From the NCBI GenBank assembly GCA_946414435.1, contig CAMKOM010000010.1:1-64000 (forward strand): DNA of 64,000 nucleotides, read 5' to 3'. Positions 53,787 through 62,707 of the stretch are shown in pieces (position 1 is the stretch's first letter; each line of letters begins with the position of its first letter). The notes under the pieces are model-generated. The model had not been told where the DNA came from. It searched no databases and worked only from the letters and a program-made list of their open reading frames with translations. A program made the position numbers and the translations under genes. Origin of the DNA: an uncultured Bacteroidota bacterium. Its GTDB lineage: Bacteria; Bacteroidota; Bacteroidia; Bacteroidales; SZUA-534.

Positions 53787-56519
53787 ATGAAACTAAAAAC
53801 ATCAATCAGGACACGAATGATAGTGGGTATTTTACTCACATCGATGGTAACATTCTCGCTTTCGGTTTACTACTGCGCATCGCGGACAAAAAGAATGGTG
53901 AAAAACCGCGCGAAGACCATTGTAACAATGAATGGAGAGAACAACGCCGATGCCATTGCGGCAAAAATATCGAACTACTACACAACCATCAAAGCCGTGG
54001 CATCGCTATATGCAGGGTACTACGACACCGATGAAGACCAACGCCGTCTGATAACCAACGAAAACAACCGCAAGGTACTTCAGCAGAACCCCGACTTGGT
54101 GAAGATGAATGACAACTGGAACATCGAAGAATCGGACTTTAAAGAAGTGTCGGGGCCGTCATTGGAAAAACTGCAGAACAAGGACGCGAGCGCTTATCTG
54201 TGCCGACTGGCCACACCTATAAAATACGAAGGCTCGTTTGTCGGCGAGGTATCGGCAAGCATAATTGTCGACAGCCTTTTGAACGGTTTCGAATACGCTT
54301 TCGGCGACACTCTGAACGAGAAAGTGTACATAGTCACCGGACAAGGTAATGTGGCATATAGCAGCAATACTAACGACCGCGGAAAACAATTGAGCGATGT
54401 GCTGTCGGCCTACTACCGCGAATATGGTATCGAAAAATATGTAAAAGAACACATTCCGTACATCGAAGAATGCAAAGTCTCAGGCTCTGAACCGAATGTC
54501 GTTTGCATCACCCCTATCAGGCTGTCAGAAAACAAGCAATGGACTCTCTGCGTGCTGATTCCGAAACTGAGTGTTCTGGGCGACGCTAAAAACATCACTC
54601 TCACAACAATATTGCTGATGATTTTTTGCTTTGCCATTCTTACAACAATCACGTTATTGATTGCCAATAAGATAAGCAAATCGCTAAAAACCATAAACGC
54701 CGCACTTGTTGATGTTTCGGATGGCGACATCAAGAACAACAATGAGCTGAGCGAAACACCGATGACAGAAATCAATAACATAAACGAATCGATGAAGTCT
54801 GTTATCTGCGGACTGATTAAGGCTGCAGAATTCTCGGAACAGATCGGCAGCGGCAATCTTGATACCGAATTCACCGCGCTCAGCGCCAACGACAAGCTCG
54901 GCAATGCACTCATCAATATGCGTGACAATCTGATAAAAGCCGATAAAGATGCTAAAGAACGCAAGATCGCCGATGAGAAGGTTAACTGGGCAACATCCGG
55001 TTTAGCGAAATTTGGTGAGATTTTACATACCAACAGTCAGAACATCAACGATTTGTCATACGAGATTCTGCGAAATTTGATTAAATACATTGATGTGAAC
55101 CAAGGTGCAATCTATGTGCTTGACGACACCAAGGAAGAACCCGAATATGAGATGACCGCCGCTATTGCCTACGACCGACGGAAGTTCCTGCAAAAACGCT
55201 TTGCTGTGGGTGAAGACCTGGTTGGCCGCTGCGCTTACGAGCGTAAAACCATCTATATGACCGACATCCCGAAGGACTACATCAATATAACATCGGGTAT
55301 GGGAAGCGCCACCGCCTCAACCCTACTGCTTGTTCCTCTGGTTCTGAACGACAATGTGTTCGGTATCATCGAGCTAGCATCATTCCACACGCTCGATGAC
55401 TACAAAATCAACTTTGTTGAAAAGGTGGGCGAAAGTATTGCATCGACAATATCGACTGTGAAAATCAACGAGCGCACCAACAATCTGCTGAACCAGTCGA
55501 AAGTGCAGGCCGAAGAGTTGGCGTCGAAGGAAGAAGAGATGCGGCAGAACATGGAAGAGCTGCAGGCTACTCAGGAAGAAGCCGCCCGCCGCGAGAACGA
55601 GTCGAACGCAATCATAAAAGTGATAAATGACAAAATGATTGTGGTTGAATACGATATGGAAGGAATGGTGACCAATGTCAACGACAATTATGCAAAAATG
55701 CTCGGCACGACAAAAGAAAATATCATTGGACAAAAATCGGATGAAGGTGTTGACCTAACACCTGAAAAACGCACCAGCTACCTTCAGATGTGGAACATGC
55801 TACGCCGCGGACAAGTTGTTACCGAAACCAGCCATATCACACTAAACAACAAGGATTTGTGGATTCAAGAAACATACACGCCAGTGTTTGACCAAAATGA
55901 AACCGCACCCTACAAGGTTGTCAAAGTTGGTATCGACATTACCGACCATGTAAAAGCTCAGGAAGCACTCAACGACCTTGAGAAAGAGAAGGCTGAATAC
56001 GCACAGAAGATTGCCGAACTTGAAAACCAGCAGCTAGAACCCACAGCTGCAGCGCAAAAAAAATCGGGCAAAACTGTTAAAAAAGATGCCGAAGACGACA
56101 ATGAGTTCAATGCCGCTGTTGGCGAGCAGGAACTGATTGCCTGGGGCAGCGCTAACGAAACCGGAATTATTGAGATTGATGAGCAGCTGAAACAACTCAC
56201 CGAACTGGCCAATACCGTCTACACAACGTTCCGCGCCAACAAGTCGAAGAAAGAGATGAAAGACACGTTGCGCAGCCTGAGTGATTTCGCCGCTTACCAT
56301 TTCGGAACTATCGAAGGTTATGCCGACGAGTCGGGATTCAGCGATGCAAAACAGATGAAACAGTCGTTCAAGGACTTCAGCGCGAAAATCAGCGAATTCG
56401 CAAAACTCTACGCCGATGGCAAGGTGAAATCGGCCGACGCTCTGATGCTGTTTATGAACAACTGGATGAAAGCCGATTTTGCACAAATGAAACTGCTGGC
56501 AGAAAGCTTGAAGAAATAA
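53787..56519 (+). CDS. Cache-HAMP-GAF-PAS sensor with a hemerythrin-like end lacking ligands
   Basis: The 910-residue protein has a first helix (about 12-32), a periplasmic Cache-type domain (40-270), a second helix (271-294) and a HAMP-like linker. A GAF domain (about 405-560), a coiled coil (560-612) and a PAS domain (about 612-720) follow, then a charged linker. The last about 125 residues (W786 on: WGSANETGIIEIDEQ) read like a bacteriohemerythrin but have lost the iron ligands: L801, I842, M857, F861, D897 and K902 stand at ligand places, and only H838 remains. No kinase, phosphatase or cyclase domain exists, so the output is unknown. The gene ends with its own terminator. Confidence 0.82.
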   Translation: MKLKTSIRTRMIVGILLTSMVTFSLSVYYCASRTKRMVKNRAKTIVTMNGENNADAIAAKISNYYTTIKAVASLYAGYYDTDEDQRRLITNENNRKVLQQNPDLVKMNDNWNIEESDFKEVSGPSLEKLQNKDASAYLCRLATPIKYEGSFVGEVSASIIVDSLLNGFEYAFGDTLNEKVYIVTGQGNVAYSSNTNDRGKQLSDVLSAYYREYGIEKYVKEHIPYIEECKVSGSEPNVVCITPIRLSENKQWTLCVLIPKLSVLGDAKNITLTTILLMIFCFAILTTITLLIANKISKSLKTINAALVDVSDGDIKNNNELSETPMTEINNINESMKSVICGLIKAAEFSEQIGSGNLDTEFTALSANDKLGNALINMRDNLIKADKDAKERKIADEKVNWATSGLAKFGEILHTNSQNINDLSYEILRNLIKYIDVNQGAIYVLDDTKEEPEYEMTAAIAYDRRKFLQKRFAVGEDLVGRCAYERKTIYMTDIPKDYINITSGMGSATASTLLLVPLVLNDNVFGIIELASFHTLDDYKINFVEKVGESIASTISTVKINERTNNLLNQSKVQAEELASKEEEMRQNMEELQATQEEAARRENESNAIIKVINDKMIVVEYDMEGMVTNVNDNYAKMLGTTKENIIGQKSDEGVDLTPEKRTSYLQMWNMLRRGQVVTETSHITLNNKDLWIQETYTPVFDQNETAPYKVVKVGIDITDHVKAQEALNDLEKEKAEYAQKIAELENQQLEPTAAAQKKSGKTVKKDAEDDNEFNAAVGEQELIAWGSANETGIIEIDEQLKQLTELANTVYTTFRANKSKKEMKDTLRSLSDFAAYHFGTIEGYADESGFSDAKQMKQSFKDFSAKISEFAKLYADGKVKSADALMLFMNNWMKADFAQMKLLAESLKK

Positions 56520-56542
56520 TCGGCAACCGCCATAAAACAAAT

Positions 56543-56574
56543 AAGGCCGCCCCCACTCGGGAACGGCCTTTTTT
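56543..56574 (+). terminator. Terminator of the sensor gene
   Basis: AAGGCCG (56543-56549) and CGGCCTT (56564-56570) form a 7 bp stem, with inner CCC/GGG pairs and a T-run. It lies 24 bases past the stop. Confidence 0.8.
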
Positions 56575-56592
56575 GTGTATCAGGCACAAGTT

Positions 56593-57018
56593 CTACAACG
56601 CGCACAACTCGCTTTCCGTCAGGCAATTCAACGAATTGCGGCGGATAACTTCGTGAGCGGCTTCCATATTGTTGGGACGCAAGATGACCACACCGCTGGC
56701 GTTGTCAGAGAAGCAGTACATATACTCGATGCTGATGCCTGCCTTGGTGAAAAACTCAATTGTTTCAGAGAATTTACCGACGGTGGCGTCGGTTTTCACG
56801 GCTAGAACGTCGCTCAAGTTGGCCGAAACGCCCTGCGCCTTCAGCAGTTGAAAAGCCTTGTGCTGGTTGGTGGTTATCAGACGCAAGATGCCGTACTCGG
56901 TGGTATCGGCAACGGTTGCCGCAATGATGCGGATGTTCTCTTTGCTCAAAAATGAGAGAATCTCGTTCAAACGTCCGAACTTGTTCTCTACAAAAACTGA
57001 TATTTGACTGATTGTCAT
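56593..57018 (-). CDS. Tandem ACT-domain protein
   Basis: The 141-residue protein consists of two ACT domains (about 1-68 and 70-141; QISVFVENKFGRLNEILSFL starts the first). It most likely binds an amino acid and regulates an enzyme. Its start is 20 bases beyond the stop of the phenylacetate-CoA ligase gene on the same strand. The pair is common in anaerobes, often beside indolepyruvate oxidoreductase, so an aryl-amino-acid link is likely (from family knowledge). Confidence 0.9.
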   Translation of the reverse strand: MTISQISVFVENKFGRLNEILSFLSKENIRIIAATVADTTEYGILRLITTNQHKAFQLLKAQGVSANLSDVLAVKTDATVGKFSETIEFFTKAGISIEYMYCFSDNASGVVILRPNNMEAAHEVIRRNSLNCLTESELCAL

Positions 57019-57038
57019 AGTTTTATAATTTTAGAGTT

Positions 57039-58346
57039 TTAAACCAATTTACGCAAATCCTTCACACGTACAGCCTTGCCTTCCGACTGCGGAAGCGAGC
57101 CGCGCTCGACAAGTTTCACCTTCGGCGTAACCAAAATCTCGTCTTTCAACCGATGGGTGATTTCCTTTGTCAGGCTCTGCAGTTTGCCGAAATCGTCGGT
57201 CTGCAGGTCGCCCAATTCCACTTCCACAATAATCTCGTCGTTGTTGTCGACGGGCTGGATGGTGATAAGGTAGTTCGAGCCCAACTCGGGGAACTGCATA
57301 AGAATCTTCTCAATCTGAATTGGGAAGATGTTCACGCCCTTGACAATGAACATATCGTCGCTGCGGCCCTTCATACGGTCCAAGCGGCGGTGTGTGCGGC
57401 CGCAGGGGCACGGACCTGTCAGGATGCGGGTAAGGTCGCGGGTGCGGTAGCGCAAGAGCGGCATACCTTCGCGGTCGAGCGTGGTGAGCACCATTTCGCC
57501 TACTTCGCCGTCTGGCACAGGTTCAAGTGTCTCTGGGTCAACGATTTCCACAATATATGAATCTTCCCAAATGTGCATTCCATTTTGCTCTTTGCACTCG
57601 AAAGCCACGCCTGGGCCGCTCATTTCGGTCATACCGAAACTGTTGTAGGCCTTCACGCCGAAGCGCTCTTCAATCTTGCGGCGAGTCTCTTCGGTATGTG
57701 GTTCAGCACCAATAAGAAACGTGTGCAGGTGAGTATCTTTGCGCGGGTCGATGCCTTCTTCTTCAAACACGTCGGCAAGGCGCAGCGCATAACTTGGTAT
57801 GGCGTGGATGGCGGTGGTGCCATAGTCCATAATGCACTTAATCTGACGTTTGCTGTTGCCTGCCGCGGCGGGAATCGACAATGCGCCGAGCCACTCAATG
57901 CCCGCCTGCATTCCAAGTCCGCCTGTGAACATTCCGTAGCCCGACGAGTTCTGAATCACGTCAGTGTCGCGCAAGCCCACCATATAGAAACTGCGAGCCA
58001 CGCGGTTTGCCCAAGTGTCGATGTCGTGCTTGGTATGGCAGATAACAGTTGGGTTACCCGTGGTGCCGCTCGATGAGTGTAAACGGATGAGTTCTTTCTT
58101 GTCAACTGCCAAAAAACCAAACGGATAGTTGTCGCGCATATCCTGTTTAACGGTGAACGGCAGTTTGCGCAAATCGGCAAGCGTCTGGATAGTGTCGGCC
58201 GTGATGCCCAACTCACCATAGAGTTTCGAGTAGAAAGGCGACTTAAGCGCCTGTTTCACAGTCCATTTCAATCGCTCAAGTTGCAAGGCTTCAAGTTCCT
58301 TGCGTGGCATTTTTTCAATTTCAGGTTGATAATAAAATCCGTCCAT
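57039..58346 (-). CDS. Phenylacetate-CoA ligase
   Basis: This AMP-forming ligase makes phenylacetyl-CoA (or an aryl-acetyl relative) and runs in reverse to yield ATP in anaerobes. The 435-residue protein has the AMP-binding P-loop SSSGTTGNPTV (91-101), YNSFGMTEMSGPG (about 234-246) and a C-terminal GRSDDMFIVKGVNIFP motif. Length and motifs match the PaaK family. Immediately downstream is the ACT protein; together they would act in aromatic amino acid fermentation. The indolepyruvate oxidoreductase genes are not in this window. Confidence 0.92.
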   Translation of the reverse strand: MDGFYYQPEIEKMPRKELEALQLERLKWTVKQALKSPFYSKLYGELGITADTIQTLADLRKLPFTVKQDMRDNYPFGFLAVDKKELIRLHSSSGTTGNPTVICHTKHDIDTWANRVARSFYMVGLRDTDVIQNSSGYGMFTGGLGMQAGIEWLGALSIPAAAGNSKRQIKCIMDYGTTAIHAIPSYALRLADVFEEEGIDPRKDTHLHTFLIGAEPHTEETRRKIEERFGVKAYNSFGMTEMSGPGVAFECKEQNGMHIWEDSYIVEIVDPETLEPVPDGEVGEMVLTTLDREGMPLLRYRTRDLTRILTGPCPCGRTHRRLDRMKGRSDDMFIVKGVNIFPIQIEKILMQFPELGSNYLITIQPVDNNDEIIVEVELGDLQTDDFGKLQSLTKEITHRLKDEILVTPKVKLVERGSLPQSEGKAVRVKDLRKLV

Positions 58347-58390
58347 TTTTATAAATGTTTAGCGGTAAGTGTTTAGTGTTTAGTATTTTG

Positions 58391-58756
58391 TTATTCTTTG
58401 TCTAAATTATTACGCAATACGCTCAATTGTGCTGAAATATGCTCAATTAATGGTCTGATTTCTGCAATATCGCTATCCGAAATATAATCTAAATCTTTGG
58501 CAATAAACAATTGAGAAAGTGTTTCCATTAGTGAACCGTACGCTATTTCGATGAATCGTATTTTTTCTTTTGGTGAGATTCTTCCCGAGCCTTCAGCAAT
58601 ATTTGATGATACCGAAACGGCAGCTCGTTGGATTTGAGAAGCTAATCCATACTTTTCTGTATTGGAAAATTTGGCAGAAAGAATATATATTGCCTTTGCC
58701 AATTCACGAGCATTTTTCCAAACTTCGAGTTTTTCAAAACTATATGAGTAACTCAT
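58391..58756 (-). CDS. Four-helix bundle protein (23S rRNA IVP family)
   Basis: The 121-residue protein has the family signature: an early FEKLEVWKNARELAKAIY, a central LASQIQRAAVSVSSNIAEGSG (in two parts) and a late GSLMETLSQLFIAKD. It folds into a four-helix bundle that forms rings. Such genes are often found inside rRNA inserts or scattered in Bacteroidetes; function is unknown. It sits between a ligase and an aminotransferase gene, in a spacer flanked by AGTGTTTAGTGTTTAG repeats, which suggests movement. The start could also be 6 codons earlier. Confidence 0.85.
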   Translation of the reverse strand: MSYSYSFEKLEVWKNARELAKAIYILSAKFSNTEKYGLASQIQRAAVSVSSNIAEGSGRISPKEKIRFIEIAYGSLMETLSQLFIAKDLDYISDSDIAEIRPLIEHISAQLSVLRNNLDKE

Positions 58757-58815
58757 TTCTCTGCTGTTTTGCAAATTATATTCACTTCTTACCTCTCAAC
58801 TCTCCCCTCTCGCCT

Positions 58816-60120
58816 TTAGTGGTTCTCCGCAAACAGTTTCATTCTTTCGTCAAGCAGCGCATAATGGTGCGGCTGAATGTTAGATGAGCAGGCGCGGATG
58901 CCGTTGCGGGTGCTGCCCGTGGTTGACAGGTCGATGCCGCTAACTCCGTAATACAGAAGTTCTTTCAGCAGTTCGGCGCCTGGCATATTCTTGTAGCCGA
59001 TGGTGAAGAAGAATCCGTCGCTCACGTCAACAGTGTTGTCTTTGTCGTAAACAACATTGAACCCATGACGCTCCATTATCTCCTTGATTTTGCGCGCTCT
59101 ATCGCCATACTCCTTAATGTCGGCCACAAACTTGTAGGTGCCGTCGCAAGCGGCTTTCAGCATTGCGGCCATTGCGCACTGCGCCGAGTGCGACACGCCC
59201 GACGAGAAGGTGTAAAGGAACACATAACCGAAGGCGGCGCCAAAGCGCGGAATATTGTATCGGTCTTTAAGCGACTGATAATGACGTTGATAGAGTTTAT
59301 CGGAAATGCAAGCCATTGCAATGCGCTGGCCCGCGTAACTGAATATCTTCGACGCGCTCATAAGCATAACATAATTGTCGGTGTAGTGCGACACGCTGGC
59401 CACGTAAGGCGGCTGGAACGGCGTGCCAAAATCCTGACGGAAGTCCATTGTCATATACGCAAGGTCCTCAATCACAACAACGTCATACTTTGTGGCAAGG
59501 CGGCCAATGACTTCCAACTCCTGGTCGTTCAGGCACATCCACGACGGGTTGTTCGGGCTCGAATAGAGCACCGCGCAGATGTTGCCCTGCTTGAAATAAC
59601 TCTCGATTTTGGCCTCAAGTTTGTCGCCACGGAAATCGGCAATGTCGAACGACGCCACCTTGACGCCGATAACGCCCGCCTGCATTTTCTGCACAGGGAA
59701 TCCTGGGTCGATGTAGAGCACGGTGTCCTTCTTCGGGTCGAGTTGCGAGCAGAGCATAAGCGACGCAAACGACGCCTGCATTGAGCCCACAGTCGGGATG
59801 CAGCCTTCGGGCTTGATGTCGGTGTTGACAAACGCCTTGATGAAGCGCGATGCCTGCTCCTTCACTTCGGGAATACCGTCGATAATCGGGTATTTCGAAG
59901 CCACGCCGCGGCGCAGAGCCTCGCATTCGGCCTCAACGCCCACAGCCGACGGCGGCAAGCCTGGCACACCCATTTCAAAATGGATGAACTCGGTGCCCGT
60001 CTGCTTTTCGGCGGCACGCACAATGGCACCCACCTGACGTATCGAAGCGGTCTTTATATCGTTGATTTCCAAATCTTTCATTATCCCGTCGATGACTGAC
60101 GGCTCGATGACTGTTTTCAT
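58816..60120 (-). CDS. PLP-dependent aminotransferase, class I/II
   Basis: This fold-type I aminotransferase of 434 residues has the PLP-binding lysine K258 in SASKIFSYAGQRI, D219 in VIEDLAY and the substrate-arm SSPNNPSW (187-194). Its amino-donor is unknown; the overall pattern is of the large aspartate/aromatic-type group. Its neighbours (phenylacetate-CoA ligase, ACT) make an aromatic amino acid substrate plausible. It is preceded by purA on the same strand. Confidence 0.88.
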   Translation of the reverse strand: MKTVIEPSVIDGIMKDLEINDIKTASIRQVGAIVRAAEKQTGTEFIHFEMGVPGLPPSAVGVEAECEALRRGVASKYPIIDGIPEVKEQASRFIKAFVNTDIKPEGCIPTVGSMQASFASLMLCSQLDPKKDTVLYIDPGFPVQKMQAGVIGVKVASFDIADFRGDKLEAKIESYFKQGNICAVLYSSPNNPSWMCLNDQELEVIGRLATKYDVVVIEDLAYMTMDFRQDFGTPFQPPYVASVSHYTDNYVMLMSASKIFSYAGQRIAMACISDKLYQRHYQSLKDRYNIPRFGAAFGYVFLYTFSSGVSHSAQCAMAAMLKAACDGTYKFVADIKEYGDRARKIKEIMERHGFNVVYDKDNTVDVSDGFFFTIGYKNMPGAELLKELLYYGVSGIDLSTTGSTRNGIRACSSNIQPHHYALLDERMKLFAENH

Positions 60121-60223
60121 TTTATATGCTTTTGACTTCAGACTTCAGACCACAGACAACGGACGCACTCGGTGCGTCCCTACCGCAATCCTAAATCCTA
60201 ACTTCTAATTTCTAAATTCCTGA
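60121..60223. repeat. Spacer with short repeats and a perfect hairpin
   Basis: The spacer contains GACTTCAGACTTCAGACC, a perfect 8 bp hairpin GGACGCAC-TCG-GTGCGTCC (60161-60179), and AATCCTAAATCCTAAC-type units up to 60220. The hairpin lies about 45 bases after purA (minus strand) and lacks a T-run. Confidence 0.65.
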
Positions 60224-61486
60224 TTATCTTTCAATTGTTGCTGTGCGGTCGGGGCCGACAGAAACAATCTTCACTGGTACACCTGTCTCATTTTCAATGA
60301 ATTTGATGTAGTCGGCAAAGGCTTTCGGGAACTGGCTTTCCGATGTGATTTTGGTCAAATCGGACTTCCACCCCTTGAATTCCTTGTAAATGGGCTCGAT
60401 TTTCACACTATCGATATCGAACGGGAAATCGGTGGTTTCCTTGCCGTCGATTTTGTATGCGGTGCATATTTTAATGGTGTCGAAATCGTCGAGCACGTCG
60501 CTCTTCATCATAATGAGTTTGGTGATGCCGTTAATCATAATGCTGTATTTGAGCGCCACAAGGTCGAGCCAACCGCAACGGCGTTTGCGACCCGTTACGG
60601 CGCCGTACTCGTGACCAAGTTGGCAGATGGTTTCGCCCACATTATCAAACAGTTCGGTTGGGAACGGACCTGCGCCCACACGTGTGCAGTAGGCCTTGAA
60701 GATGCCGTAAACCTCGCCAATCTTGTTCGGACCGATGCCCAAACCTGTGCAGGCACCCGCACATATTGTGTTTGAAGAAGTTACGAACGGATATGAGCCA
60801 AAATCGATGTCGAGCATTGTGCCTTGCGCACCCTCAGCCAGAACCGATTTGCCGTCGGCAAGCAGTTTGTTTACAACGTGTTCGCTATCCACGAAAGTGA
60901 ATTTCTTCAGATATTCGATACCTGCGAACCAATCGGGCTCCAAAGCCTTCAGGTCATATTCAAAATTGAGCGATTTCAGAATCTGCTCGTGACGAGCCAC
61001 TGCTGCGGCGTATTTCTCTTTGAAATTCAGCAAAATATCGCCTACGCGAACGCCCGTGCGGCTAACCTTGTCGGTATAGGTTGGACCGATGCCCTTGCCT
61101 GTTGTGCCCACCTTGTTCTTGCCCTTTGCTGCCTCGTAGGCGGCGTCGAGCAAGCGGTGAGTCGGCAGAATCAAGTGCGCCTTCTTTGAGATGTAAAGGC
61201 GTTTGGTCAGGTCGTGGCCCGATTGCGCAAGCGCTTCAGCCTCAGCCTTGAACAGCGCAGGATCGAGCACCACGCCATTGCCGATGATATTTACCTTGTC
61301 GCCTTGGAAAATTCCCGACGGAATCGACCGCAGCACATATTTCTCGCCATTGAATTCGAGCGTGTGCCCAGCATTGGGGCCACCCTGAAAACGAGTTACC
61401 ACATCGTATTTGGGGGTGAGCACGTCAACAACCTTTCCTTTTCCCTCGTCGCCCCATTGAAGTCCTAACAATACGTCAACTTTCAT
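60224..61486 (-). CDS. purA: Adenylosuccinate synthetase
   Basis: PurA makes adenylosuccinate from IMP, aspartate and GTP. The 420-residue protein has the P-loop WGDEGKGK (about 10-17), GGPNAGHT (about 37-44), the central GTTGKGIGPTYTDK and the late RKRRCGWLDL. I chose the ATG at 61486 (MKVDVLLGLQWGDEGKG), the usual start; an upstream start adds only 7 residues. It is followed by the aminotransferase gene on the same strand. Confidence 0.96.
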   Translation of the reverse strand: MKVDVLLGLQWGDEGKGKVVDVLTPKYDVVTRFQGGPNAGHTLEFNGEKYVLRSIPSGIFQGDKVNIIGNGVVLDPALFKAEAEALAQSGHDLTKRLYISKKAHLILPTHRLLDAAYEAAKGKNKVGTTGKGIGPTYTDKVSRTGVRVGDILLNFKEKYAAAVARHEQILKSLNFEYDLKALEPDWFAGIEYLKKFTFVDSEHVVNKLLADGKSVLAEGAQGTMLDIDFGSYPFVTSSNTICAGACTGLGIGPNKIGEVYGIFKAYCTRVGAGPFPTELFDNVGETICQLGHEYGAVTGRKRRCGWLDLVALKYSIMINGITKLIMMKSDVLDDFDTIKICTAYKIDGKETTDFPFDIDSVKIEPIYKEFKGWKSDLTKITSESQFPKAFADYIKFIENETGVPVKIVSVGPDRTATIER

Positions 61487-61636
61487 TTGTTTCAAATTTT
61501 GCGGCAAAATCTGCCGATGTTTCTATTAAATTGTAACTGTGCTTTTTGACCTTCAGAAGCCGCCAAAAAAGCGTTCGAAGGTAATAAAAATTTGTATGTG
61601 GTTGGCTAAAAAACAAAGGGTGGCAGAAAAGCAACG

Positions 61637-61663
61637 CAGCGGATGACGAAAAGTCATCCGCTG
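61637..61663. repeat. Perfect 11 bp hairpin upstream of purA
   Basis: CAGCGGATGAC (61637-61647) and GTCATCCGCTG (61653-61663) pair fully around a 5-base loop. No T-run follows, so it is not a clear terminator. It lies between the secreted-protein gene and purA, after the stop of the former on the minus strand. Confidence 0.7.
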
Positions 61664-61731
61664 CTGCGAGATAATTGCCTGTCAGACAATTAACAGAAAC
61701 AATGGTTAGTTGTTTGCCAGTCTCAAATTCA

Positions 61732-62364
61732 TTACATAAACGTCACACCTTCGGGAACCTCGAACTCTTTCGGGTCGATAGTGGCGTTTTCCTGAATGTC
61801 GGTGGCGGTTTGGTTCATAATCTCCGTGTCGCCCAGCTTCATAACCGACTTCAGCGCAACGCCTTTCCATATCCACACTTCAACGTTGACGGTCTGCCCC
61901 ATCTGCGTTATCTGCTCCGAATATCTCTTGCACTGACGGCCGGCAATGGTTTCGGTGCCCACTTCCTGAATTTTGTATTTTTCAATCACATCGGGTGTAA
62001 GTTGCAGATAGTTAATGGGCTTTTCGGGTGAAACGATTTTCTGTCCCATCTTCATAGCCACATTGATTTGGTAAATGGTGTCTTCGAACTGCAGCGTTTT
62101 GGTTTCGGTTTTCACCATTCCTTGGTCAACCACGGCAACCGCGGCCTGTTTCTTGCCGTAGTCGTCGAAATACTGCGTGGTTTCCACCTTAATGCCTTGA
62201 GTCACAGCATCGAACTTGATTATGCCCGACTTCAACTCGCAGCGCGCGTCGGCGGGGATTGAAGCGTTGGCGAAAAGCAAACCAGATTTTGAGCCGCCCG
62301 GTTGAGCGCTCGCACTTGCGGCTGACATTGCAGCCATCATCAGAAATAATGCTAACTTTTTCAT
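61732..62364 (-). CDS. Secreted protein, LolA/DUF4412-like fold
   Basis: The 210-residue protein has a signal peptide (MKKLALFLMMAAMSAASASA). The mature part is beta-rich (KSGIIKFDAVTQGIKVETTQ; AGRQCKRYSEQI; VNVEVWIWKGVALKS) and is consistent with a LolA/LolB-like or DUF4412 fold, but I am not certain. It is likely periplasmic or surface bound. Between it and purA lies about 245 bases. Confidence 0.7.
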   Translation of the reverse strand: MKKLALFLMMAAMSAASASAQPGGSKSGLLFANASIPADARCELKSGIIKFDAVTQGIKVETTQYFDDYGKKQAAVAVVDQGMVKTETKTLQFEDTIYQINVAMKMGQKIVSPEKPINYLQLTPDVIEKYKIQEVGTETIAGRQCKRYSEQITQMGQTVNVEVWIWKGVALKSVMKLGDTEIMNQTATDIQENATIDPKEFEVPEGVTFM

Positions 62365-62380
62365 TTTAAAATAGTTTAAA

Positions 62381-62459
62381 GATTAATGTGTAATGTGTAA
62401 TGTGTAATGTGTAAAGTTTAAAGTTTAGAAGTTTAAAGTTTAAAGTTTAGAAGTTTAGT
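62381..62459. repeat. GTGTAAT and AAGTTTA tandem runs
   Basis: Four or five GTGTAAT-type units and then about six AAGTTTA/GAAGTTT-type units. They are related to the TAAACTC runs at 31.7 and 38.6 kb, read on the other strand. Confidence 0.75.
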
Positions 62460-62507
62460 CCATTTTAACTATAGTTCGACATACAATTAAATTTTACGTA
62501 TAAAGTA

Positions 62508-62703
62508 ATTGTCTGAAAGACAATATTTTCATAACCGCGGGTAAGCGAAGCGCAACCCGTGGTGAAACAACCAACCAAGATTGCAGTCTGGAAGACTGAA
62601 CCTTCTTAAAGTTCACTCTTTCAGAGTGTTGCCATATATGATATTTTGACCGGCGGCTGCGCTGCGCTTGCGGCCGGTTATGCAAATTTAGTCCTTCGGA
62701 CTG
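62508..62703. repeat. Array of six short hairpins
   Basis: Stems occur at 62508-62524 (ATTGTCT-GAA-AGACAAT), 62534-62563 (ACCGCGGGT with ACCCGTGGT), 62584-62598 (CAGTCT-GGA-AGACTG), 62614-62628 (CACTCT-TTC-AGAGTG), 62649-62678 (ACCGGC with GCCGGT) and 62690-62702 (AGTCC-TTC-GGACT). Four have 3-base loops, and short hairpins alternate with longer GC-rich ones. I recall similar arrays between genes in Bacteroidales but cannot name the element. Confidence 0.75.
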
Positions 62704-62707
62704 TTTT

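Larger units (their letters stand above)
62365..62707. other. Repeat-rich spacer without a gene
   Basis: This stretch of about 340 bases holds GTGTAAT and AGTTTAA-type runs (62381-62459) and the hairpin array (62508-62703). A 75-residue open frame across the array is an artefact of the repeats. Confidence 0.6.
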
